Below, in pieces: positions 42,687-54,475 of a stretch of DNA of 64,000 bases (positions are counted from its first letter, which is position 1; every line of letters begins with the position of its first letter). The translations under genes and the position numbers were made by a program. This DNA comes from Sciurus carolinensis. Taxonomy: Eukaryota; Chordata; Mammalia; Rodentia; Sciuridae. The DNA is taken from positions 30,744,777 to 30,808,776 of the forward strand of contig NC_062227.1 of the NCBI RefSeq assembly GCF_902686445.1. Direction: 5' to 3'. The notes below the pieces were generated by a model, which saw only the letters and a list, made by a program, of their open reading frames with translations, ran no database searches and was not told where the DNA came from.

Positions 42687-43430
42687 CACCAGGCCAGGCG
42701 CAGGGTCGCACGTCTCTAATCCCAGCAGCTGGGGAGGCCGAGGCAAGAGAATCACAAATTCAGAGTCAGCCTCAGTAACTTAGTGGGGATCCTAAGCAAT
42801 TTATCAAGATCCAATCTCAAAAAAAAAAAAAAAAATTAAAATGGACTAGGGATGTGTCTCAGTGGTTAAGTGTCCCTGGAGTCAATCCCTGATACCAAAA
42901 AAAAAAAAAAAAAAAAAAAAAAAAGAATTACACCTGACTTCTCTTAGAAACCATGCACACAAGAAGAAAGTGGAGTAAATACCTCAAGTGTTGAAAGTAA
43001 AAAACAATACCCTAGAATTTTGTATGCAATGAATTTATCCTTCAGAAGTGAAGGAGAACTGGGTGCAATGGTACATGCCCATAATTCCAGCAACTTAGTG
43101 AGATTCTGTCTCAAAACAAACACCAACAACAAAAAACATCTAAAAAAGACCAAGTACTGTGGTTCATACTTGTAATCCCAGCAAGTTGGGAGGCTGAGGC
43201 AGGACAATTCCAATCAAGTTCCAGGTCAGCCTCAGCAACTTAGTGAGACCCTGCCTCAAAAAAGTGGTGTGGGGTGGAGCTGGGAATGTAGCTCAGACAT
43301 AAGTCATTCCTAGGTTCAACGTACATACAAAAGAGAAAATCAAGAAAGGACTGGGGTTGTGGGGATGTAGCTTAGTGTTAAAACGCTCCTGGGTTCAATC
43401 CCCAGTACTCACCCTCAAAAGAAAAGAGAA
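42687..43430 (+). repeat. Run of SINEs
   Basis: A B1-dID (42687-42925) with A-runs at the linker and tail, a truncated B1 (43044-43140), a B1-dID (43147-43320) and a further ID (43345-43430), all in plus orientation. Confidence 0.8.
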
Positions 43431-43454
43431 GGAGAAATAAAGACTGGATTTGTC

Positions 43455-43797
43455 AACTTTCTTTTACTATAATAGATACCTGAGGCAACCAATGTTTTAA
43501 AGAGAAAAGGTTAATTGTGGCTCATGGTTTCAGAGTTTGTAGTTCATGATTGGTCCTGTTGCTCTGGACCTCTGCTGAAGCAGCACATCATGGTAGAAGC
43601 ATGTAGCAAAGCAAAACCTATCACCTCAAGGCCAAGAAGCAAAGAGAAAGGCAGAGGAAGGGGCAGGAGCACACTCCAATGGTTGGAAGACCTCTCACTA
43701 GGACCTACTTCTTAAAATTTTACTACCTCCCATGGTGACAAGCTGGGGACCAAGTCTTAACCTAAAGGCTCCTGAGGGACACTTAAAATCCAAACTT
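43455..43797 (-). repeat. MaLR-type solo LTR
   Basis: The plus strand reads 'tttcttttactataatagatacctgaggcaac' then 'ttaattgtggctcatggtttcagag', the inverted 3' end of a MaLR LTR. It continues to about 43797. Confidence 0.55.
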
Positions 43798-43798
43798 C

Positions 43799-44008
43799 AG
43801 CCAAGCATGATGGTGCACACCTGTAATCCCAGTGACTTGGGAGGCTGAGGCAGGAGGATTGCAAGTTCAAGATCAGCCTCAACAACTTGGTGAGTCCCTA
43901 AGCAACTTAGGGAGATTCTGTCTCAAACAAAACAAGATAAAAGGGTTGGGGATGAAGCTCAGTGATAAAAACCCCTGGGTTGAATACCCTCAAACAAACA
44001 AACCCACA
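43799..44008 (+). repeat. B1-dID SINE
   Basis: 'cagccaagcatgatggtgcacacctg' to 'acccctgggttgaataccc', with a CAAA tail. Confidence 0.88.
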
Positions 44009-44885
44009 AAACCAAAGGCCAGTGGTACGAGAGGTGGACTATAGTAAGTAGAAGCTGTGGAACACTGCCCAGAGACCCCTCTTTACCCACCTGCCCTGCC
44101 TGCACCTTGGATCTGAAGCACTCTTATTCTCCCAGGTGTTGGGAAGTTGAAGTCAGTTTGTAGCTGGACTGTCCCTTTCAGTGATTGCCCTTGACCAAAG
44201 AAGACCACCTTACCCAAGGTCATACCCTGACTTCCAGGGTAGTTCATGCCCAGTGAGTGTTAATCAGTGAGAAGTTTTAAAGACCCAACTCTTCTTATCC
44301 CAACTTGAAACACTGCTGGAGGGCCAGCCATCTAGCTTCAACGTGTCCATGGATCAGCTGAAACCTTTGTTGTGACTCATCTCAACACAACCTCTTTCTT
44401 GCCAATCCTGGTTTCTTCCCTCCTCCCTGTGTGATCCTCAAGGCACACTTGAATTCATGTCCTGCATACAAATCTCAGACTGAGTCTACTTCCCATCGAA
44501 ACTATACTACAACCATCTCAAGAGATAGGCCTATCCCTACCTATATCTTATTTTTGAATAACTGAAATGTTCTCTGCTCATTTGGGGAATTAGCTTTCTT
44601 GATAATATGTTAATATAACCTTGATACTGTTGTGTTTTCATCCTTGGCCTGATGCTCTGTTTTTCAACTGTTGCAAATGTCAATAGAAAGAAAGAGCACA
44701 TCCATGAGGACCCTACAGTCACATTATCCTTGATAGGCTTCTTTTCTTTATTGGAACAATTTGTGATAGCCCCATGAAAATGACATTTTTAGTTCTTCCC
44801 AGCCCTTACAGCTGTTTCTTCATCTTCATAAAGATATCTACAAATTCTTTGAATTTTGCATGGTCCACTTTTGTAAAAACCAGGA
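44009..44885. other. Intergenic, no feature
   Basis: Unique sequence. No open frame beyond chance length and no repeat that I can name. Confidence 0.5.
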
Positions 44886-45104
44886 TATAACTGGGCACAG
44901 TGGTGCACACCTGTAATCCCTGCTACCCTAGAGGCTGGGACAGGAGAATCACACATTTGAAGTCAACATGGACAACTCAATGAGATTCTTTCTCAAACTG
45001 AAAAATTAAAAAAAAAAAAAAAGGCTAGAAATGTAGCTTAGTGGTGGATCACCCTGGGTTCAATCTTCAATACCTCCTATCTCCTGCTAAAAAAAAAAAA
45101 AAAA
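44886..45104 (+). repeat. B1-dID SINE
   Basis: 'ataactgggcacagtggtgcacacctg' to 'gggttcaatcttcaatacc', with an A-run linker and A-rich tail. Confidence 0.87.
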
Positions 45105-46572
45105 CAGGTCTATGTCTGACCCAGTCAGTGTATGATTAAATTTTCTTAAAATTCAACTATCAGTGTAGGCATATTCTAATTCACCCTCCTACCCTAGTTT
45201 ATTCTCTGTTCTCCAGAGTAGGAATCAACTAAGAAATAGAACAACACACTATTCAATGAACTGAGAGATTCTTTCTTAGCAGTGAATGGGATTCAGAGAG
45301 ATTCTGAAGCCCCCTTTCCTGGTTTGGGAATGGATTGTGACCTCAGATCACCCCTTTAAGTACTATGCTGCAGCCTCTGCAACTGACCCCACAGTGTGGC
45401 CAGCCTGACTGCTGGACCTCAGCCCAGGTTCCTGGTTTTCACTTCTCTTCTCTGCTAGGCCAGGAGCCAATGTTGAGCCCAGTCCAGTTGGCAGAGGCTC
45501 TGATCCTGTCTCCTAGTTCTGCCAACTTTCTTTCTGGTATTTCTACCTTGGTTGATATGTCAATGCTTGTGCCAAGACTCTGGTCAAGAGGGCGCCAGGA
45601 ACTCTCATTTCCCAGAATGCCATATGTACCCTTTGTCCTCAGATCAGGCCCTTCACATAGATGCCGGCCCAAGTTGCACCTGTTGCCACCGTAACTGCAC
45701 CTGAGTCCACACAAAGTTCTTGACCCTGAACTGGTAGCATCATCTGCAGTCTGGGTGAGTTCCCCTGCCCTGTGCCAACTACCTCAGCAAAATCCTTTTC
45801 TCACAGTGAATGCCTACATATCCATCACTTCAACTAGTGCCACTGCTTTGACAAATTAGTCCCTGTTAATGAGAATCTCCAAGTAATAGTTCCCTTGATT
45901 AGAGCCACCACCCTCTGAAGGGAAAAATTACTGGCAGAGCAAGTGAAAACTTTTCCAGGACTTGAGCATTTATTTTAATGAGACTTTTTATGAAGATTAA
46001 TTTAGGTTTAGTTGTGACCAAGATATCCTTAACAATATTTCTTTAACAATTTTTGTTGCCATTAGTCAAAACCTCCATCTCAAATGATATGTTAAATTTT
46101 CTCTAACTTCAGATTTGTAGACATTCAAGGACACATGTCTTTCATTTCAAAACAAGAAAGTTTTAATTTATAACAGAAACTAAGTAGTATTAACACATAC
46201 ACCAAGTTATGGTAAAACAGTTTACTGGGATTTATAAAACAGAGAACTACTTATATCCCAGATACTCTGACATTAACTATATAGAGGGGGACTAAATCAA
46301 GTACCAAGAACCAAGAGTTCTAAGAATTAGAAGGTAGGTAGTGGCTTGTATAATAAAATGCATATAGTGGTTATGCTGTAGTAATGTAATAACTAAAACA
46401 TCCATTGATCTTTCCAGGAAGATAAGTAGCTTAAAATGTGTCAGAATTCCCCACCTCCCACCTTTTTTGGTGGTGGTGGTGGACCTGGAGATCAAATCCA
46501 GGGAATGTATTAGATTTTTAAGACGTTTTCTAAACTAAGATCTTATGTTTGTAAATATTTACTTTAAAAAAA
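45105..46572. other. Intergenic, no feature
   Basis: Open frames on both strands at 45365-45714 overlap each other and have no domain. I regard them as chance. A (GGT)n stretch is at 46470-46482. Confidence 0.5.
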
Positions 46573-46770
46573 TTATTAGCCAGGTGTGGTAGTACACACC
46601 TGTAATCCCTGATGCTCAGGATGGTGAGGCGGAGGCTGGAAGATAACAAGTTTGAGACCAACCTGGACAACTTAGCAGGGCCCAGTTTCAAAATAAATGG
46701 TTAAAAAAATATATGGGTGATGCTCAGTGGTGGAGCACCCCAGGTTCAATCCCCAATACCAAACATACAA
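46573..46770 (+). repeat. B1-dID SINE
   Basis: 'tattagccaggtgtggtagtacacacctg' to 'caggttcaatccccaatacc'. The ID half begins in a shortened form. Confidence 0.83.
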
Positions 46771-47471
46771 AAAATCGTTAGCTTAATCTCATAAACAAGT
46801 TATAATTTGCTTGGATCAATATGAAATTTTATTTTTATTCTGTAGCTTTGGTCTACATATTGGCCTAGGATAACCCTCCGTGGATAATTATAGTCATTAA
46901 ATGAGGACCCATTTGCATTTGATGAAGCCAGGGAACAGTCTACATTGCCCGGTTTACTACCTCCCAAAGGCAAGCCTATACTTTAAAAGTGTCTTTTCCT
47001 GAGCTCAGTAAGTTCTTAAGTGTCCATACTGTTTTTCTTCAAACCAGTATTCAGTTAAGTGACAAGCAACGGCTTGAATGACCTGCTGGCAGATTCCACC
47101 TCGTCATGCTAGAACACTAACTTGAATCTAGGGAATGATAAAGGAAGCAAGATCATTTAAGACCACCAAAGAAGTGACACAGGAACCACATTTCTGTTTG
47201 TCGGAAGAAGCTGCCCTGTTTAGTTTGATGGGTGTCCTGCAAGGTAAGGCAAGTGGTGGGTGGACCTTCAGGGCCCTTAAGTTAACCAATGGTACTGAAG
47301 ATCTGTTTTTGGGGGGGAAAAATTCAGGTTACGGAAATCTTTAAAATACTATAACTGATGCTGAGGTTAGAAATCCATCAAGACAATCGAGAGCGGAAGG
47401 GAGGGAATTCAGCCGCCGTCTTCCAGGTTGAGCAGGGAACCTCGTGAGTCACCTGAAGTTTCGAGCCGACT
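46771..47471. other. CETN1 3' flank
   Basis: No second gene. The plus-strand frame at 47135-47344 has no recognisable content. I see no clear AATAAA for CETN1 within 130 bp of the stop. Confidence 0.45.
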
Positions 47472-47990
47472 TTAATAGAGGTTGGTCTTCTTCATGATCT
47501 TGAGAAACTCCTCCTCGTTCACTTCGCCGTCCCCGTCGCGGTCCGCCTCGTCGATCATCTCCTGCAGCTCCTCGTCCGTCAGGTTCTCCCCCAGCTCGGC
47601 GGCCACCCGCTTCAGGTTCTTGAAAGAGATCTTCCCGGTTTCGTCGTCGTCGAAGAGCCTGAAGGCCTTCAGGATTTCCTCCTTGGTGTCTTTCTCCGAC
47701 ATCTTGTGGGTCATCACGGCCAGGAAGTCGTTGAAGCTGATCTTGCCCGTGCCCTCCCTGTCCACCTCGGAGATCATTCTCTTCAACTCCTCCTTCCGGG
47801 GCTCGAAGCCCAGCGCCCTCATGGCCACCTTCAGCTCCTTCACGTCGATGGTCCCGCTTCCGTCGGCATCGAAGAGGTCAAACGCCTCCCGGACTTCTTG
47901 CTTCTGGTCTTCAGTGAGTTCAGGCTTCGGACCCACTTTCTTCTTCTGGCTGGTGGAGGCCAAGGTTGGCTTCTTGAAGCTGGAAGCCAT
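47472..47990 (-). CDS. CETN1: Centrin-1, intact intronless gene
   Basis: Encodes a 172-residue EF-hand protein, the exact centrin-1/2 length, acting in centrioles and basal bodies, chiefly of male germ cells and ciliated cells. The basic N-terminal tail ([17 protein letters not shown]) and four EF-hands are present. EF1 loop D41-E52 and EF4 loop D150-E161 are canonical. EF2 (from D77) and EF3 (from D114) lack Glu at loop position 12, as is usual for centrins. The single-exon structure points to CETN1, a known retrogene of CETN2. The C-terminus reads KKTNLY, where vertebrate centrins commonly end KKTSLY, so the phosphorylatable Ser170 is Asn here. The start context is AGG ATG G. The gene is on the same strand as CLUL1, which lies downstream. 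Confidence 0.95.
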   Translation of the reverse strand: MASSFKKPTLASTSQKKKVGPKPELTEDQKQEVREAFDLFDADGSGTIDVKELKVAMRALGFEPRKEELKRMISEVDREGTGKISFNDFLAVMTHKMSEKDTKEEILKAFRLFDDDETGKISFKNLKRVAAELGENLTDEELQEMIDEADRDGDGEVNEEEFLKIMKKTNLY

Positions 47991-48002
47991 CCTGCGGCGG
48001 TT

Positions 48003-48130
48003 GTTACCGTGACGTCACCGCGCCTGCGCTCGGGCGCCCCCTCGCGGAGCGCGGGGCTCGGGCTCCCGCGGCTGCCAGCGCGCCGCCAGACCCCGCCCAG
48101 CCCGCCGCCAGACCCCGCCCAGCCCTGCAT
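48003..48130 (-). promoter_or_regulatory. CETN1 promoter with CRE and duplicated GC box
   Basis: A CpG-rich block directly upstream of CETN1. A full palindromic CRE, TGACGTCA, is at 48010-48017, 20 bp before the ATG. An exact 22-bp duplication (48081-48102 and 48103-48124) carries a CCCCGCCC Sp1-type box in each copy. CREs close to the start are typical of CREM-driven spermatid genes. The transcription start itself cannot be placed. Confidence 0.7.
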
Positions 48131-48780
48131 CCGCGAGCTGTCCCTTCCACTGCAGTCCACGGTTGCCTTGTTTTATGACCAGTTTCCTTGACACCTGAGC
48201 TGGCAAGAACAGCCTGGAACCACAGTTGTCTTCTATAATTCATTGGTGCTTGCTGCTGCTTTTTCCAGGTCGTTGGTTTGCATCTACAGGACTCCTTTTA
48301 TAAATGTATTTAGGAATTCTTTGCTTCTTATCCATACAAACTTAAAAAAAAAAAAAAAAATCTTGATCTGAGGTTACCCAAGGGCAAATTTAGGATAATC
48401 AAGATTGAGTTTGCTCACTTGGCATTAAATGCAGTGCAGAAAAGGAGAAGGAAGAGAGAATATTAAAAGTCGTACCACGTGTTCAAATCCACATAAATGG
48501 AAAACAGATAAAATGGAAAAAGTTATGAATAAAATTCGTAGAAGTTTGTCTCCTGACATATGTTCAACCATAATAAAATTTTTCTGGCATCTTCTCAAAT
48601 ATGAAATGTAATATCCAAATGTATGATTTACTTTTAGTGTTTCAATTTGACATAAGCAGTATAATTGTACTGGAATAATGGTCCAAATTTCATTCATGAG
48701 GCTTTTGATTTGAAAGGAGGGGAGTTCTGTATTGTGTTTTTTGTTTGTTTGTTTTACTTTGTTTCTTTTTTTGTTTTGTT

Positions 48781-48997
48781 TTGTTGGTTCTAGGAATTGA
48801 ACCCAGGGGTACTTTACCACTGAACTAAATACTCAGCCATTTTTAGTTTTTATTTTGAGACAGGGTGTCACTAAATTACTGAGGCTGGCGTGGAACTTGC
48901 AATCCTCCTGCCTCAGTCTCTCCCCAGTCGCTGGGATCAAGAGGCATCTGCCACCAAACAGGCATTCTTTTCTTTTTTGTTTTAAACACTAACAGCA

Positions 48998-49030
<33 letters not shown>

Positions 49031-49196
49031 GTACTGGGGATTGGACACAGGGGCAGCTACATCCCAGTCCTTTTTATTTTCCATTTTGACACAGGTTCTG
49101 GCTAAATTGCTCTGGCTGTCCTCAAACTAGCAATCCTCCTGCCTCCGCCTCACCAGTTGCTGGGATTACAGTGTTGGCCATCACACCCCATCCTAG
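48781..49196 (-). repeat. Two inverted B1-dID SINEs
   Basis: First at 48781-48965 ('ggttctaggaattgaaccc..cgctgggatcaag'), second at 48999-49196 (T-run, 'gtactggggattggacacagg..gctgggattacagtg'). Confidence 0.85.
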
Positions 49197-49575
49197 CAGC
49201 ATTTTTATTGTCACAGTTTGTCATCCAGTCAGGGCTGTACTAAAACCCACTCTGGTGACCCTCATTTGACAGTGGATAAAAGAGGAGAAGATGCGGGGAC
49301 CCAAAATTACTCCTGGAAATAAGGGTGTTCTTCTGTAAACCAAAGGAGAGAGAAAAATGAAAATTAAGACAAGTTAACTAACAAGTCCCTACAGGAATTG
49401 CCATTAGAATTGCTCTGTACTTCTTTAAGCAGTAAAAAATTAAAAATTTTAAAACTTTAAAATATAAAGACTGCTGACTTTAATTTTTAGCCATCTTTGC
49501 CAAAAAACTCAAATATCAATTTATTGCTACTTAATCTGTTTCAACAGATGGCAGTTGGAAGAGGTTTTTTAAAAA

Positions 49576-49704
49576 ATATTTTTAGTCATAGATGGACACA
49601 ATACCTTTATTTATTTATTTATTTTTATGCAGCGCTGAGGATCAAACTCAGGGTCTCACATGTACTAGGCAAGGGCTCTACCACTGAGCCACGACCCCAG
49701 CCCC
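49576..49704 (-). repeat. ID SINE with L1-like/AT tail
   Basis: 'gcgctgaggatcaaactcaggg..gccacgaccccagcccc' is an inverted ID. The preceding 'tagtcatagatggacacaatacctttatttattt' is an extended tail seen with some squirrel IDs. Confidence 0.75.
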
Positions 49705-49887
49705 TGGAAGAGGTTTTATTAAAGAGTTTTTGTATCTCCAGCATCTAGAACAGTACTTTAAACAGTGTGGATAGATTAATAAATTTTCATTGAATTAATG
49801 TATGATAGTTAATATTAGTCCTAAAATACCTTCTGAATCATCAAAATAAAGTAAGCAAATAAAACCCAAAGTATTAAATATGATTTA

Positions 49888-50090
49888 TGGCCACATGGTG
49901 CAGGCCTATGATACCAGAGACTCTGGAGGCTGAGGTAGGAGGATCACAAATTTGAGGCCCACCACAACAACTTTGTGAGATCATGTCTCAAAAAGGAAAA
50001 AGGGCTGAGTATGTAGTTCAGTGGTAAAGTGCTCCTGGATTAATCTCCAATACAAACAACAACAACAACAACAACAAAAATTAAATAAAT
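49888..50090 (+). repeat. B1-dID SINE with (CAA)n tail
   Basis: 'tatggccacatggtgcaggcctatg' to 'ggattaatctccaatac', followed by about seven CAA units. Confidence 0.82.
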
Positions 50091-50183
50091 GATGCTGGAA
50101 GTGTTTCACAAACTGATCTTTTGTTTTAATTTGTGCTCAGGTACTGATTACATGGCATGGGTTTTTTGTTTTATGTTGTGTTG

Positions 50184-50273
50184 TGTTTGTCTTTGTTTTT
50201 GCAATGCTGTAGGTCAAAGCCAGGGACTCTGCATGCTAACAAAGTGCTATTCCACAGAACTGAACCCCTGGCC
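50184..50273 (-). repeat. Degraded ID SINE
   Basis: 'gcaatgctgtaggtcaaagccaggga..cagaactgaacccctggcccc' keeps the inverted ID order but is diverged. Confidence 0.55.
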
Positions 50274-51004
50274 CCACAAGGCATGTTCATTTAACCATAT
50301 GCCATTACTTGTCCCAGTTTATATGTGATAGTGGACAGGGGACCTGGACCTAGGGTTTCTAAAGGCCAAGGAAGCTTACCTGGGCCCTCCTCTCTCTTCA
50401 CTTGTTGAAGAGATTCAACCCAGAGTCCACTGGCAGGCAGAAGCTACAGCTGCTGATCTCCTAGCACTATATGTCCTCTTTCCTTGCTTACTGCCATATC
50501 AAAAAGCCTGGGACCTTCTTCCAAGTCCATTCCTTGTTATCCTTGTGACTTTAGGAGAGTCACCAAATCTTCCAGTCTCATTTGAAGCATCTGCAAAGGA
50601 GGCATCAAATTAAAACTCCCTGTAGTATTTTCAATGAGACTATCCTCAAAAACTCTAGGGACAGGACCCCAGTAGGGCAATATGGGACTTGGGGCTTGGT
50701 AATTGTTAGTTCACTCTCAGTTCCTTCCAGACTTTGTGCATTTCCTTTGACACCCACCCCTCTTCTCATATCCAAGCCAAGCTATGATGTGTTGGGAAAA
50801 ACTGAAGGATAGAAGCTGCCTTATATAGAGACATTGGGGCCAAGTTGAATTCAAAGCAAACTGGTTGTCATAGTTTCCAGATGTGTACAATCAGCAGTCA
50901 CAATAAAGGGCCACCAAGAGCTCCTTTCCTAGAAAATAGTGCCCTCAGTCAGAGTCAGCTCTTGGTGGGGAGTTACTCTATGTTCATAATCTAAACTCTG
51001 ACTT

Positions 51005-51385
51005 AAAAAGGAAAGGAAGACTCACATTTATTGTGTGCCTAGCATTGTGCCTGGGCCTCCCATTTTTCATCTCATTTCATCCTTGCACATTTCCCATTTT
51101 GCAGGGTTTTTTTTTTTTTTTTTTTTTTTTGGTGGGGATGCAGGTACTAGGGATTGAACCCAGGGATGCTTAACCACTGAGCCACATGAGCCACATCTCC
51201 TGAGCTGCTGGAATTACAGGCGTAGGCCACCATGCCTGACTTTTTTTTTTTTTTTTTAATGAGGCACAGAACAGGTTTGTAACGCCTATTCAGTGGTACA
51301 CAGCCAAAACATGTTGCTCTGGGATTAAACCTTGTCTGTTTGAGCCCAGTGCTGAGGTTTTGTTCATTAGACCATGCCACCTTCT
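51005..51385 (+). repeat. MIR split by an inverted SINE
   Basis: 'cccattttgcag' before and 'aatgaggcacagaacaggtttgtaacgcc..accatgccacc' after are MIR. The SINE at 51106-51256 is an inverted ID/B1-dID with T-runs at both ends. Confidence 0.65.
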
Positions 51386-51609
51386 CCGAATGTTGACGTT
51401 ATTACCAAAACATAGTATCACTGGGAAGATAGGATGCTAATTTTCTTCCTTAAATCCAACAGTAATTAAGCATCTTGCTTTAAAAAACTAAAAAGGAATT
51501 CCTAGGATCCAGCACAGCGTTCCAAACTGGGGCAAGTCAATAAGAGAAAGTGTTAACCAATATCTGACCACAAAGGCAGGGTTCATTTTCCTACTTGGAA
51601 ATGTGGAAT

Positions 51610-52030
51610 CAAATAACAAGACCAAGCATGGACTGAACAGCGAAGAAGACTTTTATTTTGGCTAGAAATAGGAGAAGTGGGAGATAAAATGGCAAATCAA
51701 CTCCCTACTTTGGGGCATGGGGACGTTATAAATATAGGGTAAAAGAAACAAGGGGGAGAAATAGGCTAATAAAGGGAGGAACATTCATGTATTTTCTGGG
51801 AATGAGAGAAAATTTTCTGGGAATTTGAATACTTTCCGTTTCTTTTATATTTCTTTCTGTCATGGCAATTATCAACTGTCACAGCACCAGGGGGTGTGTC
51901 ATTTAGCACACAGATGGGATTATAATCAAGTTAGAGGTTACCCAGGTTCGGTTTAGCAGCCATCTCAGATCCAACCAGTTTCCACCAGTTCAACTGAAGA
52001 AGGACTTCTGGCCTTCAGGTAGACTGTCCT
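51610..52030 (-). repeat. Solo LTR-like element
   Basis: On the minus strand this has a TATA-like 'tttataacg'/'atataaaag' region and 'gccaaaataaaagtcttc', a poly-A signal close to the 51650 end, as in an LTR. Family not recognised. Confidence 0.4.
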
Positions 52031-52045
52031 TTAAAAGATTAGGTT

Positions 52046-52267
52046 CGTGCTGGGCATGGTGGCACATGCCTGTAATCCCAGCAGTAGTTTGGGAGACTGA
52101 GGCAGGATGATTGTGAGTTCAAAGCCAACCTCAGCAATTTAGCGAGGTCCTAAGCAACTCAGTGAGACTCAGTCCTAAATACAAAAAAGGGTTGGGGATG
52201 TGGTTTAGTGGTTAAGTGCCCCTGGGTTCAATCCCTGGTACCAAAAAAAAAAAAAAAAAAAAAAAAA
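52046..52267 (+). repeat. B1-dID SINE, well preserved
   Basis: 'gtgctgggcatggtggcacatgcctgtaatccc' to 'gggttcaatccctggtacc', with a tail of about 27 A. Confidence 0.92.
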
Positions 52268-52492
52268 TTAGGTTCAAGCAGAAATTCATCTAGGTCACAT
52301 AATCAGTACAAGACTAAGGCAGGTTAACAAAAGTGTCATATCCTTGGTATTTATATTTGTTCTTACAATTCTGCTTCACTCTATTTCCTGATTTTATCTC
52401 TATGTACAAGTTAGTGGAAAGCAATCTGGGTTAAAGTGTCTTTGGTTGGCATTAGTGTGAGTTAGCTTCATTACTTTAAAGTCACTTTATTT

Positions 52493-52934
52493 TTTGTACT
52501 GGAGATTGAATCTTGAAACAGGGACACTTTACCGCTGAGCTACATACATGTCCAGACCTTTTTTATTTTATTTTGTGACAGGATCCCACTGAGTTGCTTA
52601 GGGCCTTGCTAAATTGCTGAGACTGATCTCAAACTTGCAATCCTCCTGTTTCAGTCTCCTGAATCTTTGGAATTACGGACATGTGCCACCATACCAGTCC
52701 TTTTCAAATTCTGATAAGAATGATAGAGCCAGGCTGGATTTAGTGGCACACACTTGTAATCTCAGCAACTCAGGAGGCTGAGGCAGAAGGATCACCAGTT
52801 CGAGGCCAGCCTTGGACACTTAGAGAGGGCCTAAACAACTTAACAAAACCCTGTCTCAAAATAAAAAAATAAAAGGGCTGGGGATTTGGTGAGTGGTAGA
52901 GCGCCCCTCGGTTCCAGTATCTCCCCCCTAAAAA
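52493..52934. repeat. Facing pair of B1-dID SINEs
   Basis: An inverted copy (52493-52703) and a plus-strand copy (52733-52934) lie 30 bp apart, able to form a long hairpin in RNA. Confidence 0.85.
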
Positions 52935-54029
52935 ATATAGGAAGTAAACAAAATACTTGGAAAATTAATAGATACGTGTTAGGTATGAGTGTCTTTTTGT
53001 GTTTTGTGCTCAAAATTTTTGTACCACAGTTTCCTAGGTAATATGTTAAATCAGTAGTTGATTATCTGAGAAGAGGATAGGAGATGGTTGTTTAAGTTCC
53101 TTTGGTCATGGAGACTTAACAGCTGGAAGGAGGGAGGGAAAGGATTGGAATTCCACAAAAGGACCTGAAGTCTGTAGAGACCAAGAGAAAGGACCCATGC
53201 AGCTTGCTTATGCTGATTATTTGGCTTTCCATTTGACTTGCATGGCATGAAAAAGGTGAGGCTCAGGAGCCTTTTAAAATTTAAGTTGCACTCAGCACAT
53301 TCAGCAAATTCCAGGTGCCACCCAAGGCAGAAAACACAACTAATAAAGCTCCTTTATTGCTGCCTATTTACTTTCCAACAAATTCAGAACAGAGAAAATG
53401 CAAATGCTTGACACTGTTCCTACATAAGCAGGATAACCGTGCTGGGACTGCGAGGGGGAACCCCAAAACCAACTATTTATTCTTAAGTATGCAGAGTCAT
53501 TTATAAGAAATGGACTCAGCAGCAAAAGTTTTACAATCCCGGTGGTCCCTGAATGGGAACATGAAGTCAAATCCAGTGACTCAACCCACGCTTTTTTGGC
53601 AAGCCCAGGAATAGATTTGTGTCCTGCCAAGCGCTACATGATTCCTCATTCCGTGAACCCCAGGAATAAAGAAATAACCCTTTCAAATACAAAAACAGAC
53701 TGTGTTTTATAAAAAAGAATTTGCCAAAATTTCATAGTTCCTCAAACTTTCACCCAAATACTCCTAAAAGCAAGGGAAAGATGAAAGCAGTCTCCTGGGA
53801 TCCAGGAAAACATTTGGAAGAAACCTGTAACAAACTATCTTTATCATCCTGTATTTTATCTCTTTAAAAAGTGAATTTTGCTTCTGGTTTCTAATGCATT
53901 TGCTGATTCTATTAGAGTGTCAAATGTCTGATCATTGAGCAAATTTGATCCCCCCCCAAAAAAAAAAAATGCACAGTGCTTATTTTGTGACTTTCCAAGA
54001 ACATAAGGAGGTCATCCAAGACTCTATCT

Positions 54030-54063
<34 letters not shown>

Positions 54064-54389
54064 GTCATCTGTCTGTCTATTCATTTATCTATGTATCTAT
54101 CTATTGGTAGATAACTAGATATCAATAGACACACACATTTATCTATATCTATCTCTCTATATATTTTTTTACCTTATATGTTTTAACAAACACAGAGGTG
54201 GGATTTACTGTGGGGTCTGATCTACAATGAAGATTTACCCAACCAAGATCCCCTCCACTTATACTTTATTTGGATTTGGGAGTCAAAGAAGAAAGTAGAG
54301 AAAGAAAGGGTTTGAGGTGGGGAGGAAGGAAGAGAAATGAATCTCCAGAGCATTTTGAACTTGAAAGGTGGAGTAAAATGAAATATATT
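52935..54389. other. Intergenic with ATCT microsatellite
   Basis: A (TATC)n tract with diverged units is at 54024-54114. The rest is unique, without a supported gene. Confidence 0.6.
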
Positions 54390-54475
54390 GGGGCTGGGGA
54401 TATAGCTCAGTTCGTAGAGTGTTTGCCTGTCAAGCACAAGGCCCTGGGTTCAATCCCCAGCAGCAATCCCCAAAA
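54390..54475 (+). repeat. ID SINE, tRNA-like
   Basis: 'ggggctggggatatagctcag..gccctgggttcaatccccagcagcaa', one of the least diverged ID copies in the window. Confidence 0.88.

Noticed and set aside
45365..45714. Overlapping frames on opposite strands
   Set aside because: No homology and no supporting signals; consistent with chance in a GC-balanced region.
47482..48191. Plus-strand open frames antisense to CETN1
   Set aside because: Shadows of the conserved centrin frame and GC-rich promoter; the serine-rich product has no known relative.
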